Origin: Cyclobacteriaceae bacterium YHN15
GTDB lineage: Bacteria; Bacteroidota; Bacteroidia; Cytophagales; Cyclobacteriaceae
Length of the DNA stretch: 64,000 bases
Reading direction: 5' to 3'
Assembly (NCBI GenBank): GCA_003797895.1
Contig: RKQB01000003.1
Location: 310,001 to 374,000, forward strand
Position 1 is the stretch's first letter; every line of letters begins with the position of its first letter. Positions 1 through 11,800 of this stretch are shown piece by piece. The notes beneath the pieces are model-generated. The model saw nothing but the letters and a program-made list of their open reading frames with translations. It was not told the DNA's origin and made no database searches. The position numbers and the translations under genes were made by a program.

Positions 1-3000
1 AGTGTGATGTAGAAAGTTGTACCCTTATTATTTTCATTATCTGATTTGCTCTCTAAGCTCAACTCCCCTCCATGTGCCTTCACAATATCATAAGATAGTG
101 ATAATCCAAGACCTGTCCCTGAACCTGTCGGTTTTGTGGTAAAAAAAGGCTGGAAGATTTTGTCTTTGTTAGAGTCAGGGATACCGGGGCCGTTATCCTG
201 CACCGAAACCACCACCTTCCCGTTTTCCTGCCGGGAGCTTATCAGGACCTTGGGATAATAACCCTCTTCGCCTTTTTTACTTCTTTCATTGACGGCATAA
301 AAAGCATTGTTGATCAGGTTCAATAATACCCGCCCAATGTCAGATGCTACCACCTTAACCTTTGGCAGGTTGGGATCAAGGTCTGTGGCAAAGTCCGCTG
401 AGAAGCTTTTGTCTTTCGCCCTTAATCCATGATAAGAGAGACGCAAGTATTCATCAGCCAAGGCATTGATATCTGTTTGCACTTTTTCTCCCTTTCCGGC
501 GCGACTGTGCTCGAGCATACCTCTGACGATTGCCCCGGCTCGTTTGCCATGGTGATTGATTTTGGAGAGGTTTTCTTTGAGGTCTTTTCCGATAATTTTG
601 GCTTCTTCGATGTCTCCTTTGTCCAGTTCTTCATTCATTTCATCTACTAGCTCCCCACTTACCTCTGAGAAATTATTCACAAAATTCAGCGGGTTTTGTA
701 TTTCGTGTGCAATGCCGGCGGTGAGTTCACCAAGGGAAGCCATCTTTTCGGATTGGATCAATTGGGCTTGGGTGGATTTGAGTTGATTATATGCCTTCTC
801 TATTTCCCGGGCCTGTGCCAATTCCCTTTCCTGAGTTCTTTCCCGCTCTTTTTGTAACAATCTTGTTCGTTGAATTTGACCTAATACAAAAATTCCTGCA
901 ATAAATAGTAATCCGAATGAGGAGTATGCCCACCATGTTCTGTACCAAGGAGGCAAGACCGTCAGTAAAAAAGAGGCCCCTTCTTCGTTCCATAAGCCAT
1001 CGGCATTGGCTGCTCTCACCTTAAACGTGAAGTTACCAGGTGGTAAATTAGTGTACGTAGCAGATCGTTTGGTACCTGCGTCAATCCAGTTTTCATCAAA
1101 GCCTTCCAATTTGTAGGCATACCGGTTCTTTTCAGGGTTACCAAAATGTAATGCCACATAGTCAATGGTCAATTCATTCTGATCATATTCAAGTGTAAGC
1201 TTATCTTCAGGAGAGGATGACCTCAAGTAAAGCGCATCTACACCGGCAGTAATTGATTTATTAAATAGTTTCACATCTGTAATGACGACCTGAGGTGGTA
1301 TTGCATTCTTACGAAGTAGCGCAGGTGTAAATGCGGTGACTCCTTCGGCATTACCAAAATACATCCTGTCATTCTTACCTTTGGCAAAGGCGTACATATT
1401 ATATTCGAGTGCTAATAATCCATCACTCAGGCTATAGTTCCTGACCTGTTTAGTATCAGGATCATAATTGGAAATGCCGTTGTTGGTACTCATCCAAAGG
1501 GTGCCTTGTTCATCCTCCAGAATGCCATAAACTAAATTATCGGGAAGTCCATCTTCTTTAGTTATATGAGTAACCAGGCCAGTTCGGGTATCAAACCGAT
1601 CTACCCCTGCTTGATAACTCGCCAACCATAAGATTCCCGGCTCCTTGCTGCGTTCAAGCATGTAGAACATCCTGTTGCTGCTGATGGTCGTGGTATCTTT
1701 GGGATTATGGACTGAATTTAATGACACCTCACCGGATGAATTCCTTTTCATTAACCCCAACGAGGTACTAATCCAAAGAGACCCCTGAGAATCCTGCAAA
1801 ATGCACCAAACATTCCTGTCTTGTTGGGTGCTATCACCTGCCAGCAAAATGTTTGTAAAGTCTCCAGTGCGCGTATCTAACAGGTCAAGCCCGCCTGCAC
1901 TTCCAACCCAAAGCTTGCTTGAATCCCCCGCCACTGGTTCCAATACACGTATATTATTGCGACCCCTATTATTATTTCCTGTTTCGCGAAGAAATCGTTT
2001 TACTTTGCCTGTAGTACGATCGAGCAAGTTTAAACCGCTCGGTCCGCCTATCCAGAACCCTCCTTGATCGTCTTCTGCAAATACGTTAAATCTCGCAGGA
2101 AGAAGTGTGTTAGAATTGTTGGGATCATGCTGATGCCTGGTGATTTCCTCACTTTGGGCATCAAACTGAGTCAGATAATTAGGATTCCCAACGGTGGCCA
2201 CCCACAGAGATCCTTCCTTGTCTTCATGAATACCCCAGACAAATCCCGGGGCCAGGCTTGAAGGATTATCCGGATCGCTTTTTATATGATTAAAATTCAC
2301 AGCGCCAGGATTGAATTTGTTAACGCCCTGAATGGTCGTTCCTGCCCACATCATTCCGGAGCGATCTACAAATAGGGTGAAGACAAAATTTGAACTTACA
2401 CTATTTTTGTCTTTGGGATCGTGGCGATACCCGGTGAATTGCTGGGTTCTCATATCAAAACGAGCGATGCCTTCTGTGCTCGCCAGCCAAAGCACGTTTG
2501 GGTCATTAGGATCAGGGGTGATACCCCTGAACAAGTTTTTAGAATTTCCAACTCTTTCATTTGCCTCGATAAGAAATCGCAGGTACTTACCAGTTTCGCG
2601 GTTAAACCGGACGAGTCCGTAACCTGTTGCTAACCACATAATTTTCTTGTTATCTGATGGGATGTGAAGTGCGTTTACATTCACCGAATCTCCGGCAAAG
2701 GTCGTATGGCCCTTGAAGTGCATATACGTTACAATCGAATCGGATTCAGGATCAATCCGACTAAGTCCGTGGCCTGTACCTACCCAAATGTTACCATCGT
2801 GGTCTTCACTTATATCCAACACAAAGTTTCCACCAATGGACGCAGCGTTCTCTGGATCATGCAGGTATTTAGAAAAGATTCCATCTTCGCCCTTCCGCAT
2901 GCGATTTAATCCGAAACCCTGTGTACATACCCAAAGGTCTCCGTTGCTACTTTCAAACACTTTCCTGGCATCATTTGTCGAAATACTGGTGGAATCAGCA

Positions 3001-3449
3001 GGATCATTTTTGAAGTGGACTGCTTTGCCTGTAGTAGGATTCAGACGATTTAAACCTCCATCGGTGGTCACCCACAAATCGCCATTCTGCGCTTCATAAA
3101 CGGAATTGATCCTACCACTTGACAAGGAAGTAGAATCGAAGGGACGGGAAGTAAACACCTTGAATTCATGCCCATCGTATCGATGTAGGCCAGTTTGCGT
3201 TCCCATCCAGATAAATCCGCGTTTATCCTGGATAATGCTCGAAACGTCACCTTGGGTTAGTCCATCTTCGACACCCAGTTTCTCAAAACGCAGCACTGGA
3301 GCCTCACTTGATAATATGGGAACTTTAAGTTCGTTTTCTACTTGTGCGCTACAGGGTGCTGATAGAATTAAAATATTGAAGATTAACACTGAGGTAAAAA
3401 GTAAATAATTAAAAGAGGCCAAAGAATTGAAATTATCCATCTGTCCCAT
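1..3449 (-). CDS. Sensor histidine kinase with two-component propeller and Y_Y_Y domains (C-terminus cut by window edge)
   Basis: A periplasmic-sensor kinase of the type that usually controls polysaccharide or nutrient genes. I chose the start at 3449 because the in-frame TAA lies just upstream and the first 35 residues form a signal peptide (hydrophobic core, then SAPCSAQ). Propeller repeats follow over roughly residues 50-750 (motifs such as [36 protein letters not shown]), then a Y_Y_Y domain (about 750-830), one membrane segment (about 830-855), a coiled coil and a HisKA H-box with phospho-acceptor His915 in [10 protein letters not shown]. The ATPase G boxes DNGPGIPD and GTGLGLS are present. 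The frame is open to base 1, where it reads ...GTTFYITL, so the ATPase is nearly complete; whether a receiver and HTH follow outside the window is unknown. The gene lies 70 bases downstream of the TPR kinase. Its kinase core is the same subtype as that neighbour's. Confidence 0.93.
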   Translation of the reverse strand, partial: MGQMDNFNSLASFNYLLFTSVLIFNILILSAPCSAQVENELKVPILSSEAPVLRFEKLGVEDGLTQGDVSSIIQDKRGFIWMGTQTGLHRYDGHEFKVFTSRPFDSTSLSSGRINSVYEAQNGDLWVTTDGGLNRLNPTTGKAVHFKNDPADSTSISTNDARKVFESSNGDLWVCTQGFGLNRMRKGEDGIFSKYLHDPENAASIGGNFVLDISEDHDGNIWVGTGHGLSRIDPESDSIVTYMHFKGHTTFAGDSVNVNALHIPSDNKKIMWLATGYGLVRFNRETGKYLRFLIEANERVGNSKNLFRGITPDPNDPNVLWLASTEGIARFDMRTQQFTGYRHDPKDKNSVSSNFVFTLFVDRSGMMWAGTTIQGVNKFNPGAVNFNHIKSDPDNPSSLAPGFVWGIHEDKEGSLWVATVGNPNYLTQFDAQSEEITRHQHDPNNSNTLLPARFNVFAEDDQGGFWIGGPSGLNLLDRTTGKVKRFLRETGNNNRGRNNIRVLEPVAGDSSKLWVGSAGGLDLLDTRTGDFTNILLAGDSTQQDRNVWCILQDSQGSLWISTSLGLMKRNSSGEVSLNSVHNPKDTTTISSNRMFYMLERSKEPGILWLASYQAGVDRFDTRTGLVTHITKEDGLPDNLVYGILEDEQGTLWMSTNNGISNYDPDTKQVRNYSLSDGLLALEYNMYAFAKGKNDRMYFGNAEGVTAFTPALLRKNAIPPQVVITDVKLFNKSITAGVDALYLRSSSPEDKLTLEYDQNELTIDYVALHFGNPEKNRYAYKLEGFDENWIDAGTKRSATYTNLPPGNFTFKVRAANADGLWNEEGASFLLTVLPPWYRTWWAYSSFGLLFIAGIFVLGQIQRTRLLQKERERTQERELAQAREIEKAYNQLKSTQAQLIQSEKMASLGELTAGIAHEIQNPLNFVNNFSEVSGELVDEMNEELDKGDIEEAKIIGKDLKENLSKINHHGKRAGAIVRGMLEHSRAGKGEKVQTDINALADEYLRLSYHGLRAKDKSFSADFATDLDPNLPKVKVVASDIGRVLLNLINNAFYAVNERSKKGEEGYYPKVLISSRQENGKVVVSVQDNGPGIPDSNKDKIFQPFFTTKPTGSGTGLGLSLSYDIVKAHGGELSLESKSDNENNKGTTFYIT

Positions 3450-3519
3450 ATCGCTTAATGTTAGCTGTTTTTTCCTTATCATAAATGTATTTTTAACCCT
3501 CTTTTTAAATCTTTATTTG

Positions 3520-5886
3520 TTACGCCAAAGCTGGTAAAGTCAATGAAAATTCAGATCCCTTTCCTTCTGACGAGATTACCGTAAGCAACCCTCCATGCGC
3601 CTTCACAATATCATAAGATAGTGATAAACCTAGACCTGTCCCTGAACCGGTTGGTTTGGTCGTAAAGAAAGGCTGAAAGATTTTGTCTTTGTTGGAGTCA
3701 GGGATTCCGGGGCCGTTGTCTTTTACTGAGATTTGAATAGACCCCCCCTGCCCCCCTGCTAGAGGGGAGTAGGTGCTGCTCACCGTTACGATTGGTGGAT
3801 AATCAGTATTTTCTGTTTCTGATTTTGCTTTTTCATGAACTGCGTAAAAAGCGTTGTTCATCAGGTTAAGCAATACTCTTCCGATGTCCTGAGGAACCAC
3901 CCAAACTTTGGGAAGTTCAGGATCAAGATTTAGTTTTAACTCCGCCTGAAAACTCGGTTCCTTAGCCAAAAGGGACTGATAACTCAAGCGAAGAAATTCA
4001 TCCGCCAAGGCGTTGAGATCGGTAGATTCCTTCTTACCTGAACCTTTCTTGCTATGCTCCAGCATTCCCTTGACAATGGCATCGGCGCGCTTGCCGTGGT
4101 GGGTGATTTTAGTGAGGTTCTCCTTAAGATCAGAAGCGATAAATCCAATTTCCTCAAGGTCGCCTTTCTCAATTTCTTCTTTCATCTCATCAACCAATTC
4201 CGCACTGACTTCAGAAAAGTTATTCACAAAGTTCAGCGGGTTTTGTATTTCGTGTGCAATGCCGGCGGTGAGTTCACCAAGGGATGCCATCTTTTCGGAT
4301 TGGATGAGTTGGGCTTGGGTGGATTTAAGCTGCTCCAAAGTAGTGGTGATCTCTTTATTTTTTGAGGTTAAACTGGCATTTGACTTTTGCTTATTGAAAA
4401 TGGCAATACCTAGTGTAAATGCAAACAGACCCAAAAGCCCAACTATACCGTATAGGTAATATTTTGTTTTCTCATTGGCTTCTTCTTTGGCTTTCAAGAG
4501 GACTAAATTATTTTCATCGGCCTGCATTTTCTTTTCTATTTCAAAACTCAATGATTGTGTCTCATCGGATTCCTGCTTAATTATCTGAAGCAAACTTAGG
4601 AGTTCCTGCTGTGTAGCAAAGCCCTCTTCGTGCAATCCTGCAGCAGCGTACGCTTTAGCCAATAACTTCAGTTCCTCAATAAGCGATGATCTTCCGTTGA
4701 CAGCCCTGAGCTCCTGAATCTCGGAATTCAGTAATTCAATAGCCTGCAATGGTCTATTTTCCTGAAGCGCCAGTGTGGCAGCATAGTAATTTGGTATCAA
4801 CTCACCCAAAGGGCTTGTGATTGGCAGGTTTTGATTTTCTTTCCGTTTTTTGGAAAGATCAAAGTAATAGGCAGCAGAATCACTCTGATGGTTCAATAAA
4901 AAATATTTACCTTTTTCTAAATAAAATGAAAAAAAATAAAGATCATCACTCATAGATGCATAGCTCATCAGGTCCCAATTATTATTAACCAAAATATCAT
5001 AAGCTTTGTCGAAAAAAAACAGACTGCTATCACTTTTCAATAGAGTTTTCGCACTCGCCATCTTCAAAAAGAGATAGGCAGCGTCCTCATAAAGCAATGG
5101 TGCCCGCAATTTTTCATATTCATCTATTGCAAGATTTAGGTAACTTTCAGCCTTTTCAGGTAGGTTTTGATCTAAATAAAGACTTGCCAAAATCATATAC
5201 CGATTCGATTTTCCACTGGTACCCAATAATGTATATAGGGTATCATTAGCTGGATTATCGTTAAGATAGCTGAGGGATTTTTGTACATAATACTCCGCTT
5301 TTGAGGGTATTCCCATCCTGGAATAAAATCCGACTATACAGCTGTAAACTATAGAGGCCGCATCCTCATCATACTTTTCTACGAAATAGTTACCCAAAGA
5401 ATTGTAGTAGGTAATGCCTTCATACATTAATCCTTGGTTTCTGAAGGGCAACCGGGTTTCCCTTATAATTTGAAGCAAGGTATTCTTACAATCCGGCGAA
5501 TAATCAGCTTTGTTGGCTTCAATAAAATCCTGACCAAATCTGATCAGACTTTTATTTGGAATACTGTCTAAATCGAAATGACTTTTATAAAAATCGAGGA
5601 TTAGTTGGTAGTATTGCGCTTCGGTTAGAAGGGGTTTAATGCGTTCCAACTCTTGATTAAGTGGTCGATTATCCAACAGCACCTCCTTTCTGTTTCGGTT
5701 CATCAGATCAATTGCCTCTTTGTAGTAGGTGCTGTTTTGTCCCTCGCCTTTTTCAATTCTTTTTAGCGAAGTTAGAATCGAGTCGGCATAAGTATACTGC
5801 TGCGCCTTTCCTACACTTGGAAATAGTGCCCACATACTTACTGACGCTATAATTAATATTCTAATCCTATAGAATAATCTGTTCAT
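3520..5886 (-). CDS. Sensor histidine kinase with TPR-like periplasmic N-terminus
   Basis: A membrane histidine kinase of 788 residues. A signal peptide (MNRLFYRIRILIIASVSMWALF region, cleavage near GKAQQ) precedes about 430 residues of helical, TPR-like repeats containing pairs such as PSKAEYYVQKSL and PEKAESYLNLAIDEY. A membrane helix lies at about 473-495, a coiled coil follows, then HisKA with His545 in [10 protein letters not shown], an N box (LLNLMNNAFYAV) and G boxes DNGPGIPD and GTGLGLS. The ATG overlaps the stop of the preceding 2796-aa kinase gene in an ATGA arrangement, which implies translational coupling. The loop between the N and G1 boxes carries a C-rich repeat element (about 3741-3770) read in frame. 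No receiver domain is attached. The ligand of the TPR region cannot be inferred. Confidence 0.95.
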   Translation of the reverse strand: MNRLFYRIRILIIASVSMWALFPSVGKAQQYTYADSILTSLKRIEKGEGQNSTYYKEAIDLMNRNRKEVLLDNRPLNQELERIKPLLTEAQYYQLILDFYKSHFDLDSIPNKSLIRFGQDFIEANKADYSPDCKNTLLQIIRETRLPFRNQGLMYEGITYYNSLGNYFVEKYDEDAASIVYSCIVGFYSRMGIPSKAEYYVQKSLSYLNDNPANDTLYTLLGTSGKSNRYMILASLYLDQNLPEKAESYLNLAIDEYEKLRAPLLYEDAAYLFLKMASAKTLLKSDSSLFFFDKAYDILVNNNWDLMSYASMSDDLYFFSFYLEKGKYFLLNHQSDSAAYYFDLSKKRKENQNLPITSPLGELIPNYYAATLALQENRPLQAIELLNSEIQELRAVNGRSSLIEELKLLAKAYAAAGLHEEGFATQQELLSLLQIIKQESDETQSLSFEIEKKMQADENNLVLLKAKEEANEKTKYYLYGIVGLLGLFAFTLGIAIFNKQKSNASLTSKNKEITTTLEQLKSTQAQLIQSEKMASLGELTAGIAHEIQNPLNFVNNFSEVSAELVDEMKEEIEKGDLEEIGFIASDLKENLTKITHHGKRADAIVKGMLEHSKKGSGKKESTDLNALADEFLRLSYQSLLAKEPSFQAELKLNLDPELPKVWVVPQDIGRVLLNLMNNAFYAVHEKAKSETENTDYPPIVTVSSTYSPLAGGQGGSIQISVKDNGPGIPDSNKDKIFQPFFTTKPTGSGTGLGLSLSYDIVKAHGGLLTVISSEGKGSEFSLTLPALA
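3741..3770. repeat. C-rich repeat element inside the kinase ATPase loop
   Basis: A run of the type CCCCCCTGCCCCCCTGCTAG followed by AGGGGAGT sits in frame in the TPR kinase gene and encodes the residues SPLAGGQGGS in the loop before the G1 box. The equivalent loop of the paralogous kinases holds different elements. I infer a small dispersed repeat that landed in a tolerant loop; its family is not proven by another copy in this window. Confidence 0.5.
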
Positions 5887-8800
5887 ATAAATTCCTGTTT
5901 TGGCAATTGGATAATAAACTCACTTCCTTCTCCCTCCTTCGATTCTACCTTCAGCTCTCCTCCATGCGCTTTAATGATATCATGGGTAATACTCAGCCCA
6001 AGACCAGTACCCTCCGTCCCTTTTTTGGTGGTAAAGAAAGGCTGCATGATTTTATCCTTGATCTCATCCGGAATCCCCGGTCCATTGTCCTCAAGTGATA
6101 TCCGAACTTTCATATTTTCTATCTTGGTTGACACTTTCAAGCAAGGTTGGTACTTTCCATTTCCTTTTTGATTACTATCTAAACCCTCCCCAATGGTTAC
6201 AGTATTAATTCCAGAGTCTTGTATCTTGTGTCTTGCATCTTGTGTCTTCAACACCTTCTCCCGCATAGCATCAAAAGCATTATTACAAAGATTAATCACC
6301 ACCCTGGTAAAGTCCTCTTTGATCAGGGACACCATACCCAAATCAGGATCCAGATCCAAAGCGATCTCCACATTGATCGGGTTCTTCCCTGCCCGCATCC
6401 CGTGAAAACTCAGGTTGACATATTCCTTGATCAGGGCATTTAAATCAGTAGGTTCCATTTTCCCCGACCCTCCACGGGAATGTTGCAACATCGAAGTCAC
6501 AATACCATTTGCCCGCGTGCCATGCTCATGTATTTTCTTTAAGTTTCCTTTTATATCCTCCAAAATCTCCTCTTCAATTTCGTCCTCCTCTGTTTTTGGT
6601 CTTGTTTCTTGGCTCTTGTTTCTTGTCTCTTTTATTTCATCTAAAAGCTCCAAACTCACTTCCGAAAAATTATTGACAAAATTCAGCGGATTCTTGATCT
6701 CATGGGCAATGCCTGCCGTCAGCTGACCGAGGGAGGCGAGTTTTTCCTGTTGGACGAGTTGATATTGGGTGGCTTTGAGTTCGCTCATGGCAGATTCTAC
6801 TTCGGCCTTGGCCTGCTCCAGCTTGACAAAATCCTCAAATCGGGCATAGGCGATTGAAAAGGCCTTGGCCAAAGTCTGTACCAATTCCAATTCCTTTTCA
6901 TCCAAGGGACTTACTGCGCCAACATAAAGCATCCCCTGTGCAAAAGGGACAAAATGCAAATCAAGAGATTCAGGTGGTGCTGCGGACCCTTGATAGGTAC
7001 TGCTGTCCTGGATCTGATCCTCTTTCATCAATTGGTTGATCCACTGGATAAAGTCCTCTTTATTCCAATGCTGCCTATACACCTCTCCTTTTCGCCAGGC
7101 CTCCACGGTTTGAAAGGTGAGTTCGCTGGCTTTGTAGGGAAGCCGCAAAACGCCAAGCGAGTTGCCTTCAGGAGAGGAAAGGTAGGCTTCAACGATTTTT
7201 TGTTTTTCCTGGATAATAAAAACCCCACAGCGGATAAATGGAACACCCAGTACGGTAAGTTCTTTAAAAATCAGCGGCGTGATTCTGTCAAGATCATTGA
7301 CATGCCGCATAGAAGAAATTTCAGCACGGACACGGTCCAAAGAAGCCTGTCGCATAGCAGTCCTGGCGCTGGCTTGGGCCATCTGCAAATCCCTGAAACG
7401 GGTATAGGCAAAGGAAAATACTGTCGTGGCTCTTTTTAAAAGTTCCCAACTTTCTGAGGAAATCTCTCCGGGAGCTGCGGCACCGATATAGCCGTTGGAA
7501 AATTTGTACAAATGATAGGTGCGATCGGGAATAGTTTCTCCATAAAAATTGCTGGTCCCAAACAGGTCGGATTTTTCTTCGCAATAGCGTATCCATTCTA
7601 TCCTTTCCTTACCCTGCATCAGGATGGAAGTTTGTTTTGCTTTGGACCGGTAAAATTCATCCATCTTTCGGCCCACCCAGGTATCCTGAAGGTCAATAAC
7701 CATCTGGTCTGTTATCGCTTTGCCAGGGTTATCCGGATTCTTAATGGTAAACCAACATTGGGTCAATCCGCTACTTTCATCCTGGATGTAAATGGAGCTG
7801 GTTTCCAATTCCTCTACGCCCAATGCGCCCATTTCTTCCCTGAGCAGTTGCGCTACCTCAATCAGTTCATCAGGGCTCTGCATAGCCAAAGACCGGGAGC
7901 GCACTTTCTCCAGCGCATTTTCGATCTGGGCTTCTCTGGCTTGTTTTTCCGCTTTTTGCAGATCTAGGAAACGGGTGTAGGTTTGATCAAAGACCTTGGT
8001 AAAACGCTTGAAAATATCATGGGCATCCTGGACTGGCTTATATGTGATAAAGAGGAGATATCCATGGGTGAACTTACAGAGATGATTTATTTGGTAGGTT
8101 GGTAAAGCAATTCCAGCTTCTTCGAGACCGTTAAATACTGGCGTTAATTCCGGGAGGGATTTCATGAAATTATAATGGCTTTCAAGGGCTTTTCCATCCA
8201 GCACTTGGGTAAAAAAGGATTCTTCACTTTGAAGGAATTGATAAAATTCAATTAAGGAATTCTCTTTAGTCAAAGGGAGGTCAAATGGTTTTTGAATGGT
8301 TCCTTCATTACTCATGAAGTTGGTGGCAACTTTTTTATCTGCTGAAAGAATATTATAGCCACAGCTCCAGGCAGGGATATTCAGCGTCTGGATTTCCAGA
8401 AACATAATATTGGCGACTTCTTGCAATTCATCACTACTCTGCATACCCATGGTGCGGGAGCGCACTTTTTCAAGAGCGGCTTCGACTTTAGCCTCCCTTG
8501 CCTGGGCCTCTGCTTTTTGGAGATCGAGGAAGCGGGTGTAGGTTTGTTCGAAAACTTTGGCAAAGCGTTTGAAAATATCATGGGATTCCGGCGTGGGCTC
8601 ATAGGTTATGAAAAGTAGATAACCATATTTGAAATAGGCTACATGATCAATTTGAGCCGTTGGAAATGGAATGCCAGCTTCTTTCATTTTAAGGAGCTGA
8701 TCGCCTACCCCTGGTAAGCTGCACAAATAATCATAGTGAGCGGGGCATTCATTGGCTCCAATTTCATTTACAAGTAAGGATTCACCTTGCTGACCAGCCT

Positions 8801-11800
8801 CGTAATAGCGGAGAAATATTCCCTCCCGCGGAGTAACGTACCTTGGAAACGTGCCTTCGCCATTGCTGCCCCATTCCAATGAGCCACTTCCGTCTTCCAT
8901 GTAAATATTAAATGCACAAAACCAGGTTGCAACCCCTAAGGCCTGAACTTGCTTTACCAACTCAAGGGAAAGATCCGCCAGTTCCTCACTTTTGCGCATG
9001 GCCATACTTCTGCTTCTCACTCTTTCCAAAGCTGCCTCAATCTGCGCTTCCCTTGCCTGTGCTTCCGCTTTTTGCAGATCAAGGAAACGAATATAGGTTT
9101 GTTCAAATACCTGACTTAACCGCTGCAGTATGTCGGCTTCCTCTGCTGAAATGGGTTCGTCATTTGTCACTATTTCAACAAAACCGAAGCTCATATGTGC
9201 TCTACAGATTATCAGCTTATTGACGCTTCGCATGAAGACAGCCACCTCTTCCGGTGCAAACTGAAAAGGTGTGTATTGAAAGATATAGTCGTCAAATGCT
9301 ACCTTATCTTCACCTTCCAGAATGTTTACAGTGTAGCCACTTTTATTAAAAAACCCTCCTTTTACCAATTTATCAAATAAGGGGCCTTCGATAAATGGCG
9401 TTTTGATACTTTGAGGAAGAACAGACAGTACTTCAGCTGATTGGAAAGACTCTATTTCTCTTTTTTCGTGGTCTATGAGGCTGACCGAGCATTGTCTTAC
9501 ATCGAACCCTAGTTTTACCAATTGCTCGAAAATAATTCCGATAGTTTCTCTCAACTCGTCGCTTTTTTGCATGGCCATTGTACGGGCACGCACCCTTTCC
9601 AAAGCCAATTGGATTTCGGATTCACGGGCTTGTTTTTCAGCTTTTTGCAGATCGAGGAAGCGAGTATAAGTCTGCTCGAAAACTTTGGCGAAGCGCTTAA
9701 AGATTTCAGGTTCAGGATAGGGTTCCAGCGTGATGATCAATAAATACCCCTTCGAAAAATAGGCGGCATTCCACTGCTGCTTTTCAGGAAAGGAAAGGCC
9801 TTCGTCAATGATTTTTTGGAAAAAAAGCCTGACCTCCGGAAGGGACAACATGTAATCGTAATGGCTCCTAAGAGCTGCTCCTGCCTTTTCAATGGATAGA
9901 AAATCAGTTTTTTTCAGCCATCCCTGATACATTTGCTTGTGTGCAGGATCAGTGGTGTTCGGAATAGCAACGGGCGGGAATACCCCGTTTTCATTGGCGA
10001 ACCAAAATTCATCCTTTCCAACATGCTCTTGGCACAAGCCAAATCCGGTGCCCCAGAGATTGCCGCCCAAAGCTCTAAGCTGTTCGAAAAGTACAAAGGC
10101 TGCATCTGCAAGTTCTTCGGACTTTTGCATTGCCATGGTGCGGGCCCGGACACGCTCGAGGGCCAGTTCAATTTGTGCTTCACGGTGTTGCCGCTCTGCG
10201 GATTTCAAATCTTCAAAACGCTTATAGGCCAAATCGAAGACTCCGGCAAAACGTATCAAGGTATCTACCGCATTTTTAGGTGGATTTGTCACAACGCCCG
10301 GCAGGCTGTAACCGATTTCCCCGTGTGTGGTTCGTGCCATTACAAAAGTGAGGCCACCAATATGCCGAATATCGTCCAGCGTAGGCGCTTGCGGATCCAC
10401 CTGCTCAAAATCACCAAGGGTGATCATTTTGTGAACATAATCCACAGCCGTTTCTACTTCCATCGCAAGAACTACGGTTGGCTCCTTCGTCTTTTCCCAA
10501 TCGGCTACCAATTGTATGTCTCCGTGGATGTGCCGGGGAAGTGTCATCACCATACCGATTTTGGTACCATCACCGGAAGTCATCGCTTTATCATACCGCT
10601 CCGGCAGCCAGCGCATATGCCAGAAGTAATGCGCCTCATGACCAAGCTTAACAAATTCGGTCCGCATGGTCACTACAATATCGAGTAAATCGGAGGATTC
10701 CTGCATGGCAGTCACCTGGGACCGGATCCGCTCGAGGGAGAGTTCTATTTGCGCTTCCCTTGCCTGTGCTTCAGCTTTTTGAAGGTCGAGAAAGCGGGTG
10801 TAAGATTGCTCAAAGACTTTACCGAACCTTATGAGAATAGCATTCTCTGCTTCAGAAAATCTTTCTCCAAAGTGGTTGATAATAAAAATGCTCGTGTGCT
10901 TAGCTACTGCACAAGAGCGGGTATATCCGCCCGGCGCTGATAGCGTGTTTTTTTTCTCTTTGGCACTCAGTTTTGACCAAGGCTCGTGGTGAAATAAAAA
11001 GGTGAAAAATTCTATTTTCTCTTCTTGGGTGTATTCCTCGGTAAAAAATCCAGGACCGTTTTTTATCCCGTTTAATAGATGGGTATAGAATTGTTTTTCA
11101 AAGTGGGGGATATGGACCCTATCCGAAGTGTCTGCAGTACCGCCCGAACCCCAACATTGGATTTCATTATCAATTTCATTGTTGATAACTATAAAAGATC
11201 CGCCAGAAATGGATATGTTCAGATTAAGCAACTCTTGGTGAACTGTATGAATCACACTTTGTAATTCAGCAGTTTTATGCATCGCCAAACTTTTGGAACG
11301 TACCCGTTCCAATCCCGCTTCAATCTGTGCTTCCCTCGCCTGTGCTTCGGCTTTTTGGAGATCGAGGAAGCGGATATAAGCCTGATCGAAAACCCTAGCA
11401 AAACGCTTGATGATATCAATTTCACTTTCTGCTAAAACCTTCCCTTCAAAATCATTGACATTAAACACTGCATTTTTAACCGCCACCATGGAAATGGTAT
11501 AGGTGGTGCTATCGAATATCATGCGCTTGATATCCTCGGGCAAATGCCTGAATTCATCCGTATGTTCAATCACATAGTTATAGAAGGCATCTTTTTCTTC
11601 TTTCGAATAATGGCCAACAAAATAATCCAATTGCTTTTCAATGGCGCTGTACAAATCTTTCGGTACTGGATTATCAAAGTAAGGGAGACGATAATTAGTG
11701 ATGACCAGGCCAGCTTCATTTTGACCGCAGACAAAAGCATTTAAATCTTTTGAGCCTTCAATGTTTGTGGCGATGCCAACGGCAGTAAATGGGATTTGCA

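Noticed and set aside
422..3408. Several plus- and minus-strand open frames inside the propeller kinase
   Set aside because: They are shadows in other frames; the minus-strand frame from 3449 is open throughout and has continuous propeller, Y_Y_Y and kinase motifs.
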